Positions 34,848 to 48,530 of a stretch of DNA of 64,000 bases are shown one piece after another. This DNA comes from Stomoxys calcitrans (lineage: Eukaryota > Arthropoda > Insecta > Diptera > Muscidae). The DNA is taken from assembly GCF_963082655.1 (NCBI RefSeq), contig NC_081554.1:122153869-122217868 (forward strand), written 5' to 3'. Numbering within the stretch: position 1 is the first letter of the stretch; every line of letters starts with the position of its first letter. Both the position numbers and the translations under genes were made by a program. The notes below the pieces were generated by a model. The model was given only the letters and a program-made list of their open reading frames with translations, did no database searches and had not been told where the DNA came from.

Positions 34848-36890
34848 ATGCAAAATTTAAAGGAGGTTGTGGCTAATGCCTCTAGTTTGAGTGCTTTTGG
34901 CGAATTTCACCAATCCGTCAACCGATTCGCTGAACTAGATACAACAATTTATTCGAAGGATGATAAAAATGGTGAAACTAACAACAGTACGAGTAGTAAA
35001 TCTGTTGTTAGAAATAATGATGGTGCAGCTTCATTGGAGTCCGCAGAAGGGCGGAAGTTCCTGACGGCTGTTAGCAAAACACAGCATGCGGTAACAAAGA
35101 AAATGGCTGACCCATTAATTAAGTCAGCAAAATTGCCCATAGAAAGGACAAATGATGAAAGCGACATAACAGATGTTGCTGGCTGCGCATCAGATGGCTT
35201 CGAAACGGTGGTTGGTAGAAAGCACCGTAAAAGAAAGAAGAAGAAGGGAGACAAGGAAGATGATTCACCCTACGAGGACATGATTCAACAGCTGAAGCTT
35301 TCTCAACTAGTAGACACCATCGATCGTCTTCAAAGGCAAGTTGAGCAGTTAATTGCTGAGAATGCCCGCTTGAGAAATGGTACTACTAACCAGCTAATAC
35401 CTGATATTGGAACCACTGATACCCAGAGAGCACAAACGATCTCGAGTGCCAATTGGTCCAATGATTTACCTGATGACAACACTATGTTAATAGATGAGGT
35501 CGCACAGCCGGCGACAAAAGAAACAACAATTGGAAAGGGGGCAATCCCTAAAACGACAACAACAAGAAACAAGGCCAAGGCCGATGGGGCCTCCGAAGTG
35601 AGCCTAAATATGAGGGAAGAAGTCGCACCGCCGGCGACAAAGAGTACAAATAAGGTGACCATGCCGAGGTCAATCCCTAGAATACAGACTGGAGCTGCTG
35701 CTGCAACAGATGGCCCATTTACATCCAAGGGCAATAGAAGGAACTTGACGGCAGAGAGGGAGTCCACAACGCAGAAGACATCAGGTAAGGCCAGCCCCCC
35801 ATTATTTACTGTATATGATTCGAATGTAAAGATGTTGACATCAAAGGTGAAGGAGAGGATAGGTAGTGGGTTATTTACTATCAGGATAGTGAATAAGAAC
35901 AGAACGGACCTCAGGGTGTATAAAAGGGAGGACTATGATCTAGTTAGGAATATGCTGAGTGAGGAAGGTTTCCATTATTTTACTTTTACTCCTAGTGACG
36001 TGAAGCCTTACACGATGTTAGTGAAGGGGCTTTCTGACACTTACGACGTTGATGACCTTCGGTCATATATGTGCGAGACCGTGCCCGATCTGAAATTGGG
36101 TAATATTATTAAACTGGGAGGTGATCGTTGGATTGTGCAGGTCGAGGGTGGCACAGATGCGAAGCCATTCCGTAGAATGCAGTATATTCTGAACAATAAA
36201 GTCAAGATAGAGAAGAGGAAGAGGAAAGGCCTGGTGCAGTGTAGGAACTGCCAGAGATTCGGCCACGTTTCGGCAAATTGTGAGATGCCTTACCGGTGCG
36301 TGAAATGCGCGCAGTCTCATGGACCCGGAAAATGCCAGCTTGGAGGGAGAGAGCATGACTTCGCTGAAGCAGAGGGAGACATGGGTATTAGATTAGACCC
36401 TGCTACCGGTGGCGTGGTGAAGTCCGCGGTACGGCGCCAGATGGTGCGCTGTGCTAACTGCGATGTTGATGGGCACGTGGCTAGCTCGAGGGAATGCCCT
36501 AGGAGATTAGAGCTGCTACGTAAAATGTCTGAAAGGAAAATGATGTATAAGACTGCCAAGGATGTGGCACCAACGAATGCAAGGAGTGCACCTATGCCTG
36601 CGACGCAAGTGATGGCTGGCACAAGGAGTAATATATCATATTCGTCGGCACTGAGGACTATGCCGACACAACCGGTGGCTACCCCCCCTCGCTCTGGAGA
36701 TTTCACCGGTTTTGCTGCTGACACGATGGCGATGTTTGATGCCGATTGCAAGCGTTTATTGGGCAAGGACCTCGTTACATGCATGCGTAGGATTGGAGAT
36801 TATGCAGAGACATATAGAACACTGCAGAATGATGAGGAGAAAACGCGAGCCATATTCGCGATGATGATTGGACTAAGGCTCTATGACTAG
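34848..36890 (+). CDS. LINE D ORF1: Gag-like RNA-binding protein
   Basis: 680 residues from the first ATG at 34848 (MQNLKEVVANASSLS); the open frame extends upstream only through non-ATG codons. It is the longest ORF1 here. A basic patch (RKHRKRKKKKGDKED) is followed by a coiled-coil-like stretch (QLVDTIDRLQRQVEQLIAENARLR). The gag domain (MLSEEGFHYFTFTPSDVK, MLVKGLSDTY) leads to three CCHC knuckles from about residue 465 (CRNCQRFGHVSANC, CVKCAQSHGPGKC, CANCDVDGHVASSREC). The C-terminal module CKRLLGKDLVTCMRR matches B. It ends LRLYD, with the stop inside the ATGACTAG overlap. Confidence 0.92.
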   Translation: MQNLKEVVANASSLSAFGEFHQSVNRFAELDTTIYSKDDKNGETNNSTSSKSVVRNNDGAASLESAEGRKFLTAVSKTQHAVTKKMADPLIKSAKLPIERTNDESDITDVAGCASDGFETVVGRKHRKRKKKKGDKEDDSPYEDMIQQLKLSQLVDTIDRLQRQVEQLIAENARLRNGTTNQLIPDIGTTDTQRAQTISSANWSNDLPDDNTMLIDEVAQPATKETTIGKGAIPKTTTTRNKAKADGASEVSLNMREEVAPPATKSTNKVTMPRSIPRIQTGAAAATDGPFTSKGNRRNLTAERESTTQKTSGKASPPLFTVYDSNVKMLTSKVKERIGSGLFTIRIVNKNRTDLRVYKREDYDLVRNMLSEEGFHYFTFTPSDVKPYTMLVKGLSDTYDVDDLRSYMCETVPDLKLGNIIKLGGDRWIVQVEGGTDAKPFRRMQYILNNKVKIEKRKRKGLVQCRNCQRFGHVSANCEMPYRCVKCAQSHGPGKCQLGGREHDFAEAEGDMGIRLDPATGGVVKSAVRRQMVRCANCDVDGHVASSRECPRRLELLRKMSERKMMYKTAKDVAPTNARSAPMPATQVMAGTRSNISYSSALRTMPTQPVATPPRSGDFTGFAADTMAMFDADCKRLLGKDLVTCMRRIGDYAETYRTLQNDEEKTRAIFAMMIGLRLYD

Positions 36891-39801
36891 ACTAAAATGC
36901 ATTTTTATTAACATCAATTCCGTCATATCGAGACATCGAAGACATTATTTGAATTTATTCGTTAAGGAGCACAAGCCAGATGTACTGTTAATTGCGGAGC
37001 ACAAACTATCTGAGAGGCACAATTTTTCTTTGGATGGCTACACCATTTTTCGGCAGAACAGGAGAGACAGACAAGGCGGGGGGACTGCAGTTTGTTTGGC
37101 CGAGAGGATAAAAGGGGAGAGGATGGCAGCTGATTTTGGCTGTATTGAGGGTACGGTGGTGAGAGTTGGTGGTCGCGGTGATGGGTATGTGATACTCATG
37201 GCACTGTACTGCCCGCCGGATGCTGTATTTGGGACGAATGACTTGGATGCGATTGAGGCGACAATTGGATCTGATAGAGCTGTTATTGGGTGCGATATAA
37301 ATGCGAAACATACGCAGTGGGGAGGAGATTCGGTGAATCCGCGGGGTCGTTTGTTATTCGACTGGCTCTCTATGAGTCCGAATTTGCAGTTGAGGCGCAC
37401 TGATATGGCGACGAGAATATCACGGACTGCTGGCTCGTACATAGACTACTTCCTGACGACGATGGAACTTATGCCTACAATGATGCCATCGGATGGACTA
37501 CAGACCTTGGATTTCGACTCGGATCACAGGGCGGTACTGCTTGAGGTACTGACGGGGACGCTGGAGGAGAATTCGATACGAGAGATCTATGATTACAAGA
37601 GCATGGATGTCAGGCGCTTCAATGCCGAATTGGCTGTGGGACTGGCTACAGTCTCCCTGCCGGTGGACAGGAACGCCAGTATGCAGGACATCGACATTGC
37701 GGTGGATGCCATAACTGGTGCGATCACGAATGCGATGGATAGTACCATACGTAAGATAAGACCGAGAGCGGGACGAATGAAAGAGCTGCCCCGCCATATC
37801 CTCGAGCTCATAGATCAGAAGAAGACTCTTCGCAGGAGAATGTATCGCATCCACGACCTCCAGGAGCACAATATATTGAGAGCCATGATTAGAAATTTGG
37901 ATACGATAATACGAGAAAGGATCTGCATGTTTGAGGAGGAGGAGACTCTTAAGATCTTGCATGGTATCTCCAATGGTCCAAATATGTTTCGCAAGATTAA
38001 GGCATTTAGTGGAGTTAGACGTAGACGTGGGATTGGAGAGCTATCGGACGCTGCGGGTAATCAGGCAACTGGGGACCCTGATAAGGCGGAAGTTTTGGCG
38101 ATGGACTTTGCTGGTGTGGGGGATTGCCCTGCTTATGACGTTTCCCAGCAGTTGGTGCCTGTGATGAACTTCGGGGTCCTATACCGGGCTGATGGCACTG
38201 TAACACTTGGTGCCCCGCCCCCGCCGATTAGACTCCTGAAGCCAAGTGAGATTGGAGCGGTTATGAAAAGGCTGAATAGGAAGAAGAGCAGTGGGAGGGA
38301 TGGAATCCCCAATTTTATCCTTAGAAAGACGCGCTTAGAGATGTGGAATCACTTGGCATTACTTTTCAACCATTGCCTGAACTTGGGATATTTTCCAGGG
38401 GGTTGGAAGTCTTCGAGAGTAGTCCCGATTTTGAAGCCTGGGAAAGACCCCACTAGTCCGAAGTCATATAGACCCATTTCACTGCTATCAAGCATGGGGA
38501 AGGTCTTTGAGATCTTCCTTTTGGAACGCCTGAATGACCATATTGAGGATGGAGATATCTTGTTGGAGAACCAGTTTGGATTTAGAAGAGGCACTTCAAC
38601 CACTCATGCGCTGGTTGCATTCACTGAGAAGATTTGTCGAGGACTGGATAAAAGGAGCGCCACGATTGCCGTAAGCCTGGACTTCTCGAAGGCTTTCGAT
38701 ACGGTCTGGCAAGGTGGAATTATCCGGAAGATGCAGCGATTTGGTTTTGACCCACACCTCCTCAGGGTCATTGAAAGTTACCTTGGTGGTAGGAGCTTTT
38801 TCGTCACAGTAGGCGAGGCGAGATCACAAGAGAGACGAATTACTGCGGGGGTGCCGCAGGGGTCTGTGCTGGGACCGGTTCTCTACAACCTCTACTTGGC
38901 AGACATACCAACACCAGAGGGGGGCGATATGCTCCTCATCTATGCCGACGACATCTTAATAGCAGCCACCCATCCGAGGGCTAAAGTGGCTGAGCGGCGA
39001 TTGGTTGCATACCTCGAGCAGCTTTCCGCATATTTCCAGGAGTGGCGCCTAAATCTGAACATAGACAAATGTCGCTGCATAGTATTCAAGGGCAACAAGA
39101 GAGGCCTCTATCGAAATGCCCGACGCTACGTCCCCGGGATTAGGATCGGAAATGAAGTCATCGAGAAAACCGATAGGATGAAATACTTGGGAGTAGTCTT
39201 CCAGGAAGACATGCGATTTACGAGGCACGTGGACGAGGTACTCCGGAAAGGGAAAGCTGCGCTTCATTCGGTGATATGGATGCTGGCGAAAAAGAGAGGC
39301 CTTAGCCGTAAGGTTAAACTCACGATTTATGGACAGATGGTGCGGCCTACGATGGCGTACGCTTTCCCAGTATGGTCGACGATTTCATCCAGTCAAATGG
39401 AAAGGATAAGGGTGTTAGAGCGTAGAACACTTGCGTATTGTCTAGAGCTGAGAAGGAGAAGGACGGCTCAGGGTTATTATAGGAGACCGAGTAACCGCAC
39501 TGTGTACGATAGCGGCTGCATGACTCGTATCGATGGCTACATGACGGCGCAGGCCATCGATCACCTCCTGGGTTATCAGGGACACCCCAACGGAATCGTT
39601 CGGTCCTGCCGGCTGGCAGAGGATTATTTTGACCGACTTATGGAAACCGAGGGTCATCAAAGTCCAATGTGTCTTCTGCATTTGTGGAGGAAGGGCCTAG
39701 TTTTTGATAATGAAGGCAGGATACTGTATTATAATAGGAGGTTTGGGACCTTTGGGTTCGATGATATGGTGTACAGTTTGGATCAGTGGTTGGGTGGTTG
39801 A
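36883..39801 (+). CDS. LINE D ORF2: endonuclease-reverse transcriptase
   Basis: 972 residues. Endonuclease motifs: FININSVIS, LLIAEHKL, GGGTAVCL, VIGCDINAKH, FDSDHRAV. RT motifs: YRPISLLSSMGK, QFGFRRGTST, VSLDFSKAFDTVW, AGVPQGSVLGPVLYN and IYADDILI (near residue 687). LNIDKC and MKYLGVVFQ follow. The C-terminus differs from the other elements by a short extension (VYSLDQWLGG). All catalytic residues are visible, so activity is plausible. Confidence 0.94.
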   Translation: MTRLKCIFININSVISRHRRHYLNLFVKEHKPDVLLIAEHKLSERHNFSLDGYTIFRQNRRDRQGGGTAVCLAERIKGERMAADFGCIEGTVVRVGGRGDGYVILMALYCPPDAVFGTNDLDAIEATIGSDRAVIGCDINAKHTQWGGDSVNPRGRLLFDWLSMSPNLQLRRTDMATRISRTAGSYIDYFLTTMELMPTMMPSDGLQTLDFDSDHRAVLLEVLTGTLEENSIREIYDYKSMDVRRFNAELAVGLATVSLPVDRNASMQDIDIAVDAITGAITNAMDSTIRKIRPRAGRMKELPRHILELIDQKKTLRRRMYRIHDLQEHNILRAMIRNLDTIIRERICMFEEEETLKILHGISNGPNMFRKIKAFSGVRRRRGIGELSDAAGNQATGDPDKAEVLAMDFAGVGDCPAYDVSQQLVPVMNFGVLYRADGTVTLGAPPPPIRLLKPSEIGAVMKRLNRKKSSGRDGIPNFILRKTRLEMWNHLALLFNHCLNLGYFPGGWKSSRVVPILKPGKDPTSPKSYRPISLLSSMGKVFEIFLLERLNDHIEDGDILLENQFGFRRGTSTTHALVAFTEKICRGLDKRSATIAVSLDFSKAFDTVWQGGIIRKMQRFGFDPHLLRVIESYLGGRSFFVTVGEARSQERRITAGVPQGSVLGPVLYNLYLADIPTPEGGDMLLIYADDILIAATHPRAKVAERRLVAYLEQLSAYFQEWRLNLNIDKCRCIVFKGNKRGLYRNARRYVPGIRIGNEVIEKTDRMKYLGVVFQEDMRFTRHVDEVLRKGKAALHSVIWMLAKKRGLSRKVKLTIYGQMVRPTMAYAFPVWSTISSSQMERIRVLERRTLAYCLELRRRRTAQGYYRRPSNRTVYDSGCMTRIDGYMTAQAIDHLLGYQGHPNGIVRSCRLAEDYFDRLMETEGHQSPMCLLHLWRKGLVFDNEGRILYYNRRFGTFGFDDMVYSLDQWLGG

Positions 39802-39928
39802 GGGCCCACCACAGTGTGAATTTTTTTTTTTTTTTTGCGGATTTTTGTTTTGTATTGTGTTATTTTGATTTTATTTTGATTTTGTTTTGTATTATTGTTT
39901 TGTATTATTTTGTATTTTTGTGCCCCTT

Positions 39929-40002
39929 TGTAAATACTTTGTAAATATTGTATATACTTCGCTAGTACTGGATTGGTTATTTTTGTTTTTCCCTTGTATA
40001 TA
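39929..40002 (+). promoter_or_regulatory. UGUA(A/U)AUA cluster in the 3' UTR of LINE D
   Basis: TGTAAATA at 39929 and 39940, TGTATATA at 39949 and 39995. The densest cluster of the five elements. Confidence 0.45.
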
Positions 40003-40290
40003 CGTTTTTCTTAGTTTGGTAGGTTCTAGAGTAAGCTTAGATTAAGGAGATGAATGAGGGCATCTCAGGGTTTACATCCCTTTCCCTGGGAATTTTTTCT
40101 TTTACAACGAATGATGTCAACAAAAGAATGTATAAACGGGCTGGCCTTGCCACATAGTTTTAAGTTTATAGATTGAAGCATATATCCCTAGAAAAATGTT
40201 AAACATGTTAGGGAAGGACCATGTGTCAAAAATTTTTGAAATAAGATATAACTATCATTATAATTTATATAAGGACTTGGGAATAAAAGA

Positions 40291-40342
40291 TTGAATTGAA
40301 TTGAATTGAATTGAATTGAATTGAATTGAATTGAATTGAATT
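40291..40342 (+). repeat. TTGAA pentamer tail of LINE D
   Basis: Ten TTGAA units plus TT, directly abutting the right TSD. It serves as the 3' tail instead of poly(A). Confidence 0.92.
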
Positions 40343-40716
<374 letters not shown>

Positions 40717-40773
40717 ACATTATCTTGACGCTATTTTGGAGAAAATTTTAAGAACTTTAAAACTAAAACAATC

Positions 40774-40789
40774 GGTCCTTTTCAGGACC
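40774..40789 (+). terminator. Histone 3' stem-loop, H4-III
   Basis: GGTCCTTTTCAGGACC. Confidence 0.95.
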
Positions 40790-41650
40790 ACAAAACATAT
40801 TTAAAAAGAGATATATCTTGTTATAAATTTTTACTAAAAAAAAATACATAAAATTTATTTGAAAATAAATATTACCATTTTTCAATTTGCCGTCGGCCAA
40901 AATGTAGCTTCTATAATATACATACATACATGACGAAACTAAAACCGACGCCATTAGAACAATACGATGAAACGATGGTATACAACACTAAAAAGCATAC
41001 ATACACACAGATACCAAAATGCACGCATATACTACCATTAAATGTTTCCTTTGCTTGGAGCTGCTAACTTTGTCACAAATGTACGAAGAGGGACGATCGT
41101 AGATACTTCGTTTCGATGTTTTGTTATTACATATGCCAATTTTTTTCAGCATCAGAAAATGAACAATGATTACCATGTGATATTCAAATGTAAAATAAAT
41201 AGTTTTTACAGTACCCTAATGGTAACATTGATCCTATTAAATGCCGATAATCTTGAGTAGGGTCGATAAAACTAAATTCTTATTATGTTAATGTATGCAA
41301 ATAGGCGAAATGTTGATGCATGATAATTGATAACTGATAATTATGACATGTATATTAAAAGACCTGCAATAGTCGATAAGATGTAAACATATTTGAAAAT
41401 GTTTACCTATAAACAATAGATGGCAGATTTTTTTGTATTTACGCCTAAAACAGGATTGTTTAAGGAAATTTCGAATAACGAAATTGCTAGCAAATTACCA
41501 AATCCACTGAAAAAAAAAATCGACCAAAAAATATTTTTTAAATTTAACTACAATTAAAATTTTATTTATTATTTAAAACTATTTTTTAAGTAAATTTTCT
41601 TGATAAAATAAGGTTTGATATAGTTTTTTCTCTTTTAAAAAAATTTTTGT
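40790..41650. other. Convergent H4-H2A spacer (unit III)
   Basis: AT-rich, as 28739-29599; no gene seen. Confidence 0.8.
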
Positions 41651-41666
41651 CGTCCTGAAAAGGACG
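41651..41666 (-). terminator. Histone 3' stem-loop, H2A-III
   Basis: Minus-strand CGTCCTTTTCAGGACG. Confidence 0.93.
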
Positions 41667-41728
41667 GATTGTTGTTGATTTATACGATGGCCTGTATTTA
41701 CATTTTTTCTTTGATGCTCGTAGATAAT

Positions 41729-42372
<644 letters not shown>

Positions 42373-42747
42373 ATGCCTCCAAAAGCCAGTGGTAAAGCAG
42401 CAAAGAAGGCCGGCAAAGCCCAAAAGAACATCACTAAGGGTGACAAGACCAAGAGACGCACCAAGCGTAAGGAGAGTTATGCTATCTACATTTACAAAGT
42501 GTTGAAGCAAGTCCATCCCGATACTGGTATCTCCTCAAAGGCCATGAGCATCATGAACAGTTTCGTCAACGATATCTTTGAACGTATCGCCGCCGAAGCC
42601 TCCCGTTTGGCTCACTACAACAAGCGTTCCACCATCACCAGTCGGGAAATCCAAACTGCCGTCCGTCTATTATTGCCCGGTGAGTTGGCTAAGCACGCTG
42701 TCAGTGAAGGTACCAAAGCCGTTACTAAGTACACCAGCTCCAAGTAA
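42373..42747 (+). CDS. H2B: Histone H2B (unit IV)
   Basis: Same protein as units I-III with its native promoter. Unit IV is the only unit here with no insertion from H2B through H2A. Confidence 0.98.
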   Translation: MPPKASGKAAKKAGKAQKNITKGDKTKRRTKRKESYAIYIYKVLKQVHPDTGISSKAMSIMNSFVNDIFERIAAEASRLAHYNKRSTITSREIQTAVRLLLPGELAKHAVSEGTKAVTKYTSSK

Positions 42748-42793
42748 ATGGCATACTTATTTCGTCGTACAATATTTTCCCTACAACATCAAA

Positions 42794-42809
42794 GGCCCTT
42801 TTCAGGGCC
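42794..42809 (+). terminator. Histone 3' stem-loop, H2B-IV
   Basis: GGCCCTTTTCAGGGCC. Confidence 0.95.
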
Positions 42810-43577
42810 ACAAAATAAATTAAAAAAGAGACTTAATTCGTTATTCAACTAAAATTAATTTATATTTACAAATTTAAAGAAAAAATATATCTACCACTCA
42901 CCCTCACATTGCCCTTATTACTTTTTTAAAATAAAATATGTATACTACCCATACTCTAATATTGCCCTCCTTGCTTAGCACCATCTACATCTACAGTAAT
43001 ATGATCAACACATATTGCTCTTATGCTCAAACACTCGGTATGCAACGTTGTATTGATGTTCGAGTATATGTGAGCGTGTGTGTTGATACTAAATTTTTTA
43101 GGGATGTATACTAGTATGTTAGCGTGAAATGGTGTAGAGATGTATATGTGGACTTATGCGTTTGTACGCGAGATCTATGGGTAGGTATGCTCGTAAAGAA
43201 TGAAATAGGTATGCTAAGTGCGATTTTTGAAGGGAATATTGTACGCCACTCTCTTATTGGTTAGGTATGCTAAATGAGATTTTCTTTAACATTAACTGAT
43301 TTTCATAGTTCTTAGTAATTGCTTTGGTTTATGACCCTAAGTGAAACAGTTAATCCAGTTGCGGAAAAAATCCCATTTAACATGTGATTACTTAAATTTC
43401 CTTAAAGGGTAATGTATTCCCATAGTAGGTAACAATGGTATTAAAAGATTTCAACAGATGTTTTACAGCTACGAAAAGGGCTGTGATTAGCTTTTCCCTT
43501 AAAATTAACATAGTATTTATTAGGTAATTAAAAAATTGTTTGAGTTAAATTTGGTCTCTTTTTAAAAATTTTTTTGT
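42810..43577. other. Convergent H2B-H1 spacer (unit IV)
   Basis: As 1748-2515; no gene seen. Confidence 0.8.
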
Positions 43578-43593
43578 AGCCCTGAAAAGGGCT
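43578..43593 (-). terminator. Histone 3' stem-loop, H1-IV
   Basis: Minus-strand AGCCCTTTTCAGGGCT. Confidence 0.95.
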
Positions 43594-43662
43594 GTTAGAT
43601 ATACTGCTTTCGAATATCGAAAATAATCATTTTGACATGATAAGTAATTTTGCATGGAAAAA

Positions 43663-44343
43663 TTACTTCTTAGCGGCGGTCTTCTTGGCAGCTGGCTTCT
43701 TTGCTGCGGCAGCCTTTTTGGGCTTGGCAGCGGTGGTTTTTGCCTTGGGTGCCTTTGGTTTAGTGGCTGATGCTTTGGCGGCTGTTTTTGCGGGTTTAGC
43801 TTTAACTGTACCTGTCTTTTTGGCAGTTTTAGCCTTGGCCTTTTCGGTCTTCTTCTTCTCGGCGGTCTTTTTAGCAGCGGAAGGCTTCTTTGCAGCGGCT
43901 TTCTTTTCACCGGCTGCCTTTTTGGGTGCTGCTGCCTTCTTTTTCTTATCACCGGCTGGGACCTTCTTCTTCTTTTCAGCGCTCTTTGCTTTAGGTTCCT
44001 TCGAGGCAGATGGGGACAATTTGAATGAACCGGAGGCACCCTTACCTTTAGTTTGGATCAATTTTCCACTAGCAACAGCGCTCTTCAAGTACTTCTTGAT
44101 GAATGGGGCCAATTTTACAGCATCAACTTTGTATGTGCTGGCCAAGTATTTCTTGATGGCAGGCAATGAGGAACCACCACGTTCTTTCAATGTTTTGATG
44201 GCAGCATCGACCATTTGTTGGGTTGGTGGATGGCTTGGGGCAGCAGAGGGTTTCTTTGCCTTGGCAGCGGCTTTCTTAGGTGCCTTTTTCTCAACAGCGG
44301 CGACTGGAGATGCGGTGGCTTCAACAACGGCGGCGTCAGACAT
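43663..44343 (-). CDS. His1: Linker histone H1 (unit IV)
   Basis: Identical protein to H1-I; native promoter attached. Confidence 0.97.
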   Translation of the reverse strand: MSDAAVVEATASPVAAVEKKAPKKAAAKAKKPSAAPSHPPTQQMVDAAIKTLKERGGSSLPAIKKYLASTYKVDAVKLAPFIKKYLKSAVASGKLIQTKGKGASGSFKLSPSASKEPKAKSAEKKKKVPAGDKKKKAAAPKKAAGEKKAAAKKPSAAKKTAEKKKTEKAKAKTAKKTGTVKAKPAKTAAKASATKPKAPKAKTTAAKPKKAAAAKKPAAKKTAAKK

Positions 44344-45857
44344 GATTTCACTTATATTTTTCTTTTTAAACACACTTTAACACTTTGTAAATATACACTC
44401 ACTACTGGTGTACGCTGATTGGTTGAAAATATGGTTTCAACCTTTAGACTAGTGATGGCTGGGTACATCGAAATTATGAGAAGTACATAGTAGTCAACTA
44501 CGAAATTTTGCGAAACGTTGTGTGGAAGCGAATAAAAATTTTTACAAAAGTTTTCACAGAATTATTCATTTTACGATGAGATAGTAACAATTTCTTTTTA
44601 TTTTTTATACAATTCTTCTAGTAGAGATATCCAGCTAATCATTAAAGAAAATCCGAGTTAATTATCTTTAAGCGTTACCGAGTTATAAGGGTTTGAGTTG
44701 AAAGTTTATAAAAATGTTATGATAAAATTGTAACTAAATTATAAAAATTTTCCAATTTTTATTGAAAATTGGTTTTTATAAAAATTTAGTATGGAATCTT
44801 GATATGTTTTCTTGAAAGAAGTGTAAAAAAAAGTGAAAATTTGGATGATTTTCATAGTGAAATAATCGATTTTATTATGTAGTCTATGACAGTTGAATTC
44901 ACCATATTGGCGTATTTTCCATGAATAAAAGTTTTTCTGCAAATTAATTTGAAAGCTCTAATGTAAAAATGTTTTAGGAAAATTTTATCATAAAATATTA
45001 TAGAAATGATAGATTTCTATTAAAATGTTACATAATTTGTAAAAAGTGTACGTTTGTTACGAAAAGTCTAAAATATTACGATGCTATGTTATACCAACGT
45101 CGTTGGCTATGCAAAATGTGCGGTGAGCTCTATTGCATTTATTATAAAATATTTTTTTCTATATAAAGTGGACTTGAAACTAAATAAAAAATTTAAAAAT
45201 GTAAATTCTAAACAATGTATTGTTGCAATCACAAATTTAAAAAAATATATAATTTTTTTTTGGAAATTAAACACAAATTCAAAAATGCCCTTGTCTAAGC
45301 AAGCAAATGTAGAACAGTTGCATACCGAACGAAATCTATTTCCCTTTAATAATTTAAAATATTAAAATACTATTTTATTCTTTTTAAAACAGTTTTTAGA
45401 ATAGCAAAAAATATCATTTGTTTAAAAATAATAAAAAATACAGAAAAAATTTATATTCAATGTATCTAAATTATCTATTTAAGGTTAAAATTCTCTCGAA
45501 TGTATTGGCCTGCCTGTTTTTATCTTCATTCATTCTTGTTATGTAGCTACTACGAAAAATCAAATTTTGCAAAAAGAATAACAGCAAATATACTGTTGCT
45601 AATAGAAAATAAAAATTTTCAATTTAACATAAAAAGTAAATTAAATAATTTTTTTTTAAAAAAAAGTTTTTGATTTCGCTCCATGTTTTGAAACCCAATA
45701 TTACCAAAAGTAAAACGCATAGAAAAGAAAAAAATTTTTTTAATATAAATAGTGTATTTTTCCATCCCCAAAAAAAGACTATATTTATTTATTTTAATAA
45801 AAATAAAAAGGTGTAAGTTTTGAATAAATTTTTTTCTCTTTTTTATAAAAATATTGT
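44344..45857. other. H1-H3 spacer with H1 promoter (unit IV)
   Basis: As 3282-4795; no gene seen. Confidence 0.8.
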
Positions 45858-45873
45858 GGTCCTGAAAAGGACC
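45858..45873 (-). terminator. Histone 3' stem-loop, H3-IV
   Basis: Minus-strand GGTCCTTTTCAGGACC. Confidence 0.95.
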
Positions 45874-45917
45874 GATTGTTTTTGTAAAAAAAAGTTGGCT
45901 TTTAAAATGTCAATAAT

Positions 45918-46966
<1,049 letters not shown>

Positions 46967-47023
46967 ACATTATCTTGACGCTATTTTGGAGAAAATTTTA
47001 AGAACTTTAAAACTAAAACAATC

Positions 47024-47039
47024 GGTCCTTTTCAGGACC
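47024..47039 (+). terminator. Histone 3' stem-loop, H4-IV
   Basis: GGTCCTTTTCAGGACC. Confidence 0.95.
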
Positions 47040-47900
47040 ACAAAACATATTTAAAAAGAGATATATCTTGTTATAAATTTTTACTAAAAAAAAATACATA
47101 AAATTTATTTGAAAATAAATATTACCATTTTTCAATTTGCCGTCGGCCAAAATGTAGCTTCTATAATATACATACATACATGACGAAACTAAAACCGACG
47201 CCATTAGAACAATACGATGAAACGATGGTATACAACACTAAAAAGCATACATACACACAGATACCAAAATGCACGCATATACTACCATTAAATGTTTCCT
47301 TTGCTTGGAGCTGCTAACTTTGTCACAAATGTACGAAGAGGGACGATCGTAGATACTTCGTTTCGATGTTTTGTTATTACATATGCCAATTTTTTTCAGC
47401 ATCAGAAAATGAACAATGATTACCATGTGATATTCAAATGTAAAATAAATAGTTTTTACAGTACCCTAATGGTAACATTGATCCTATTAAATGCCGATAA
47501 TCTTGAGTAGGGTCGATAAAACTAAATTCTTATTATGTTAATGTATGCAAATAGGCGAAATGTTGATGCATGATAATTGATAACTGATAATTATGACATG
47601 TATATTAAAAGACCTGCAATAGTCGATAAGATGTAAACATATTTGAAAATGTTTACCTATAAACAATAGATGGCAGATTTTTTTGTATTTACGCCTAAAA
47701 CAGGATTGTTTAAGGAAATTTCGAATAACGAAATTGCTAGCAAATTACCAAATCCACTGAAAAAAAAAATCGACCAAAAAATATTTTTTAAATTTAACTA
47801 CAATTAAAATTTTATTTATTATTTAAAACTATTTTTTAAGAAAATTTTCTTGATAAAATAAGGTTTGATATAGTTTTTTCTCTTTTAAAAAAATTTTTGT
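47040..47900. other. Convergent H4-H2A spacer (unit IV)
   Basis: AT-rich, as in units II and III; no gene seen. Confidence 0.8.
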
Positions 47901-47916
47901 CGTCCTGAAAAGGACG
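47901..47916 (-). terminator. Histone 3' stem-loop, H2A-IV
   Basis: Minus-strand CGTCCTTTTCAGGACG. Confidence 0.93.
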
Positions 47917-47978
47917 GATTGTTGTTGATTTATACGATGGCCTGTATTTACATTTTTTCTTTGATGCTCGTAGATAAT

Positions 47979-48524
<546 letters not shown>

Positions 48525-48530
<6 letters not shown>

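Larger units (their letters stand above)
34556..40342 (+). mobile_element. Non-LTR retrotransposon D, full length, in the H4 start region
   Basis: 5.79 kb: a 5' UTR of about 290 bases with an internal direct repeat, ORF1 (34848-36890), ORF2 (36883-39801), a 3' UTR, and a tail of ten TTGAA repeats. It has a 14-bp TSD, both ORFs are intact, and it points the same way as H4. Sister family to B. Confidence 0.94.

Noticed and set aside
40291..40342. TTGAA repeats as an ordinary spacer microsatellite
   Set aside because: Absent from the same position in units I, II and IV and lying exactly at the LINE D 3' junction, so part of the element tail.
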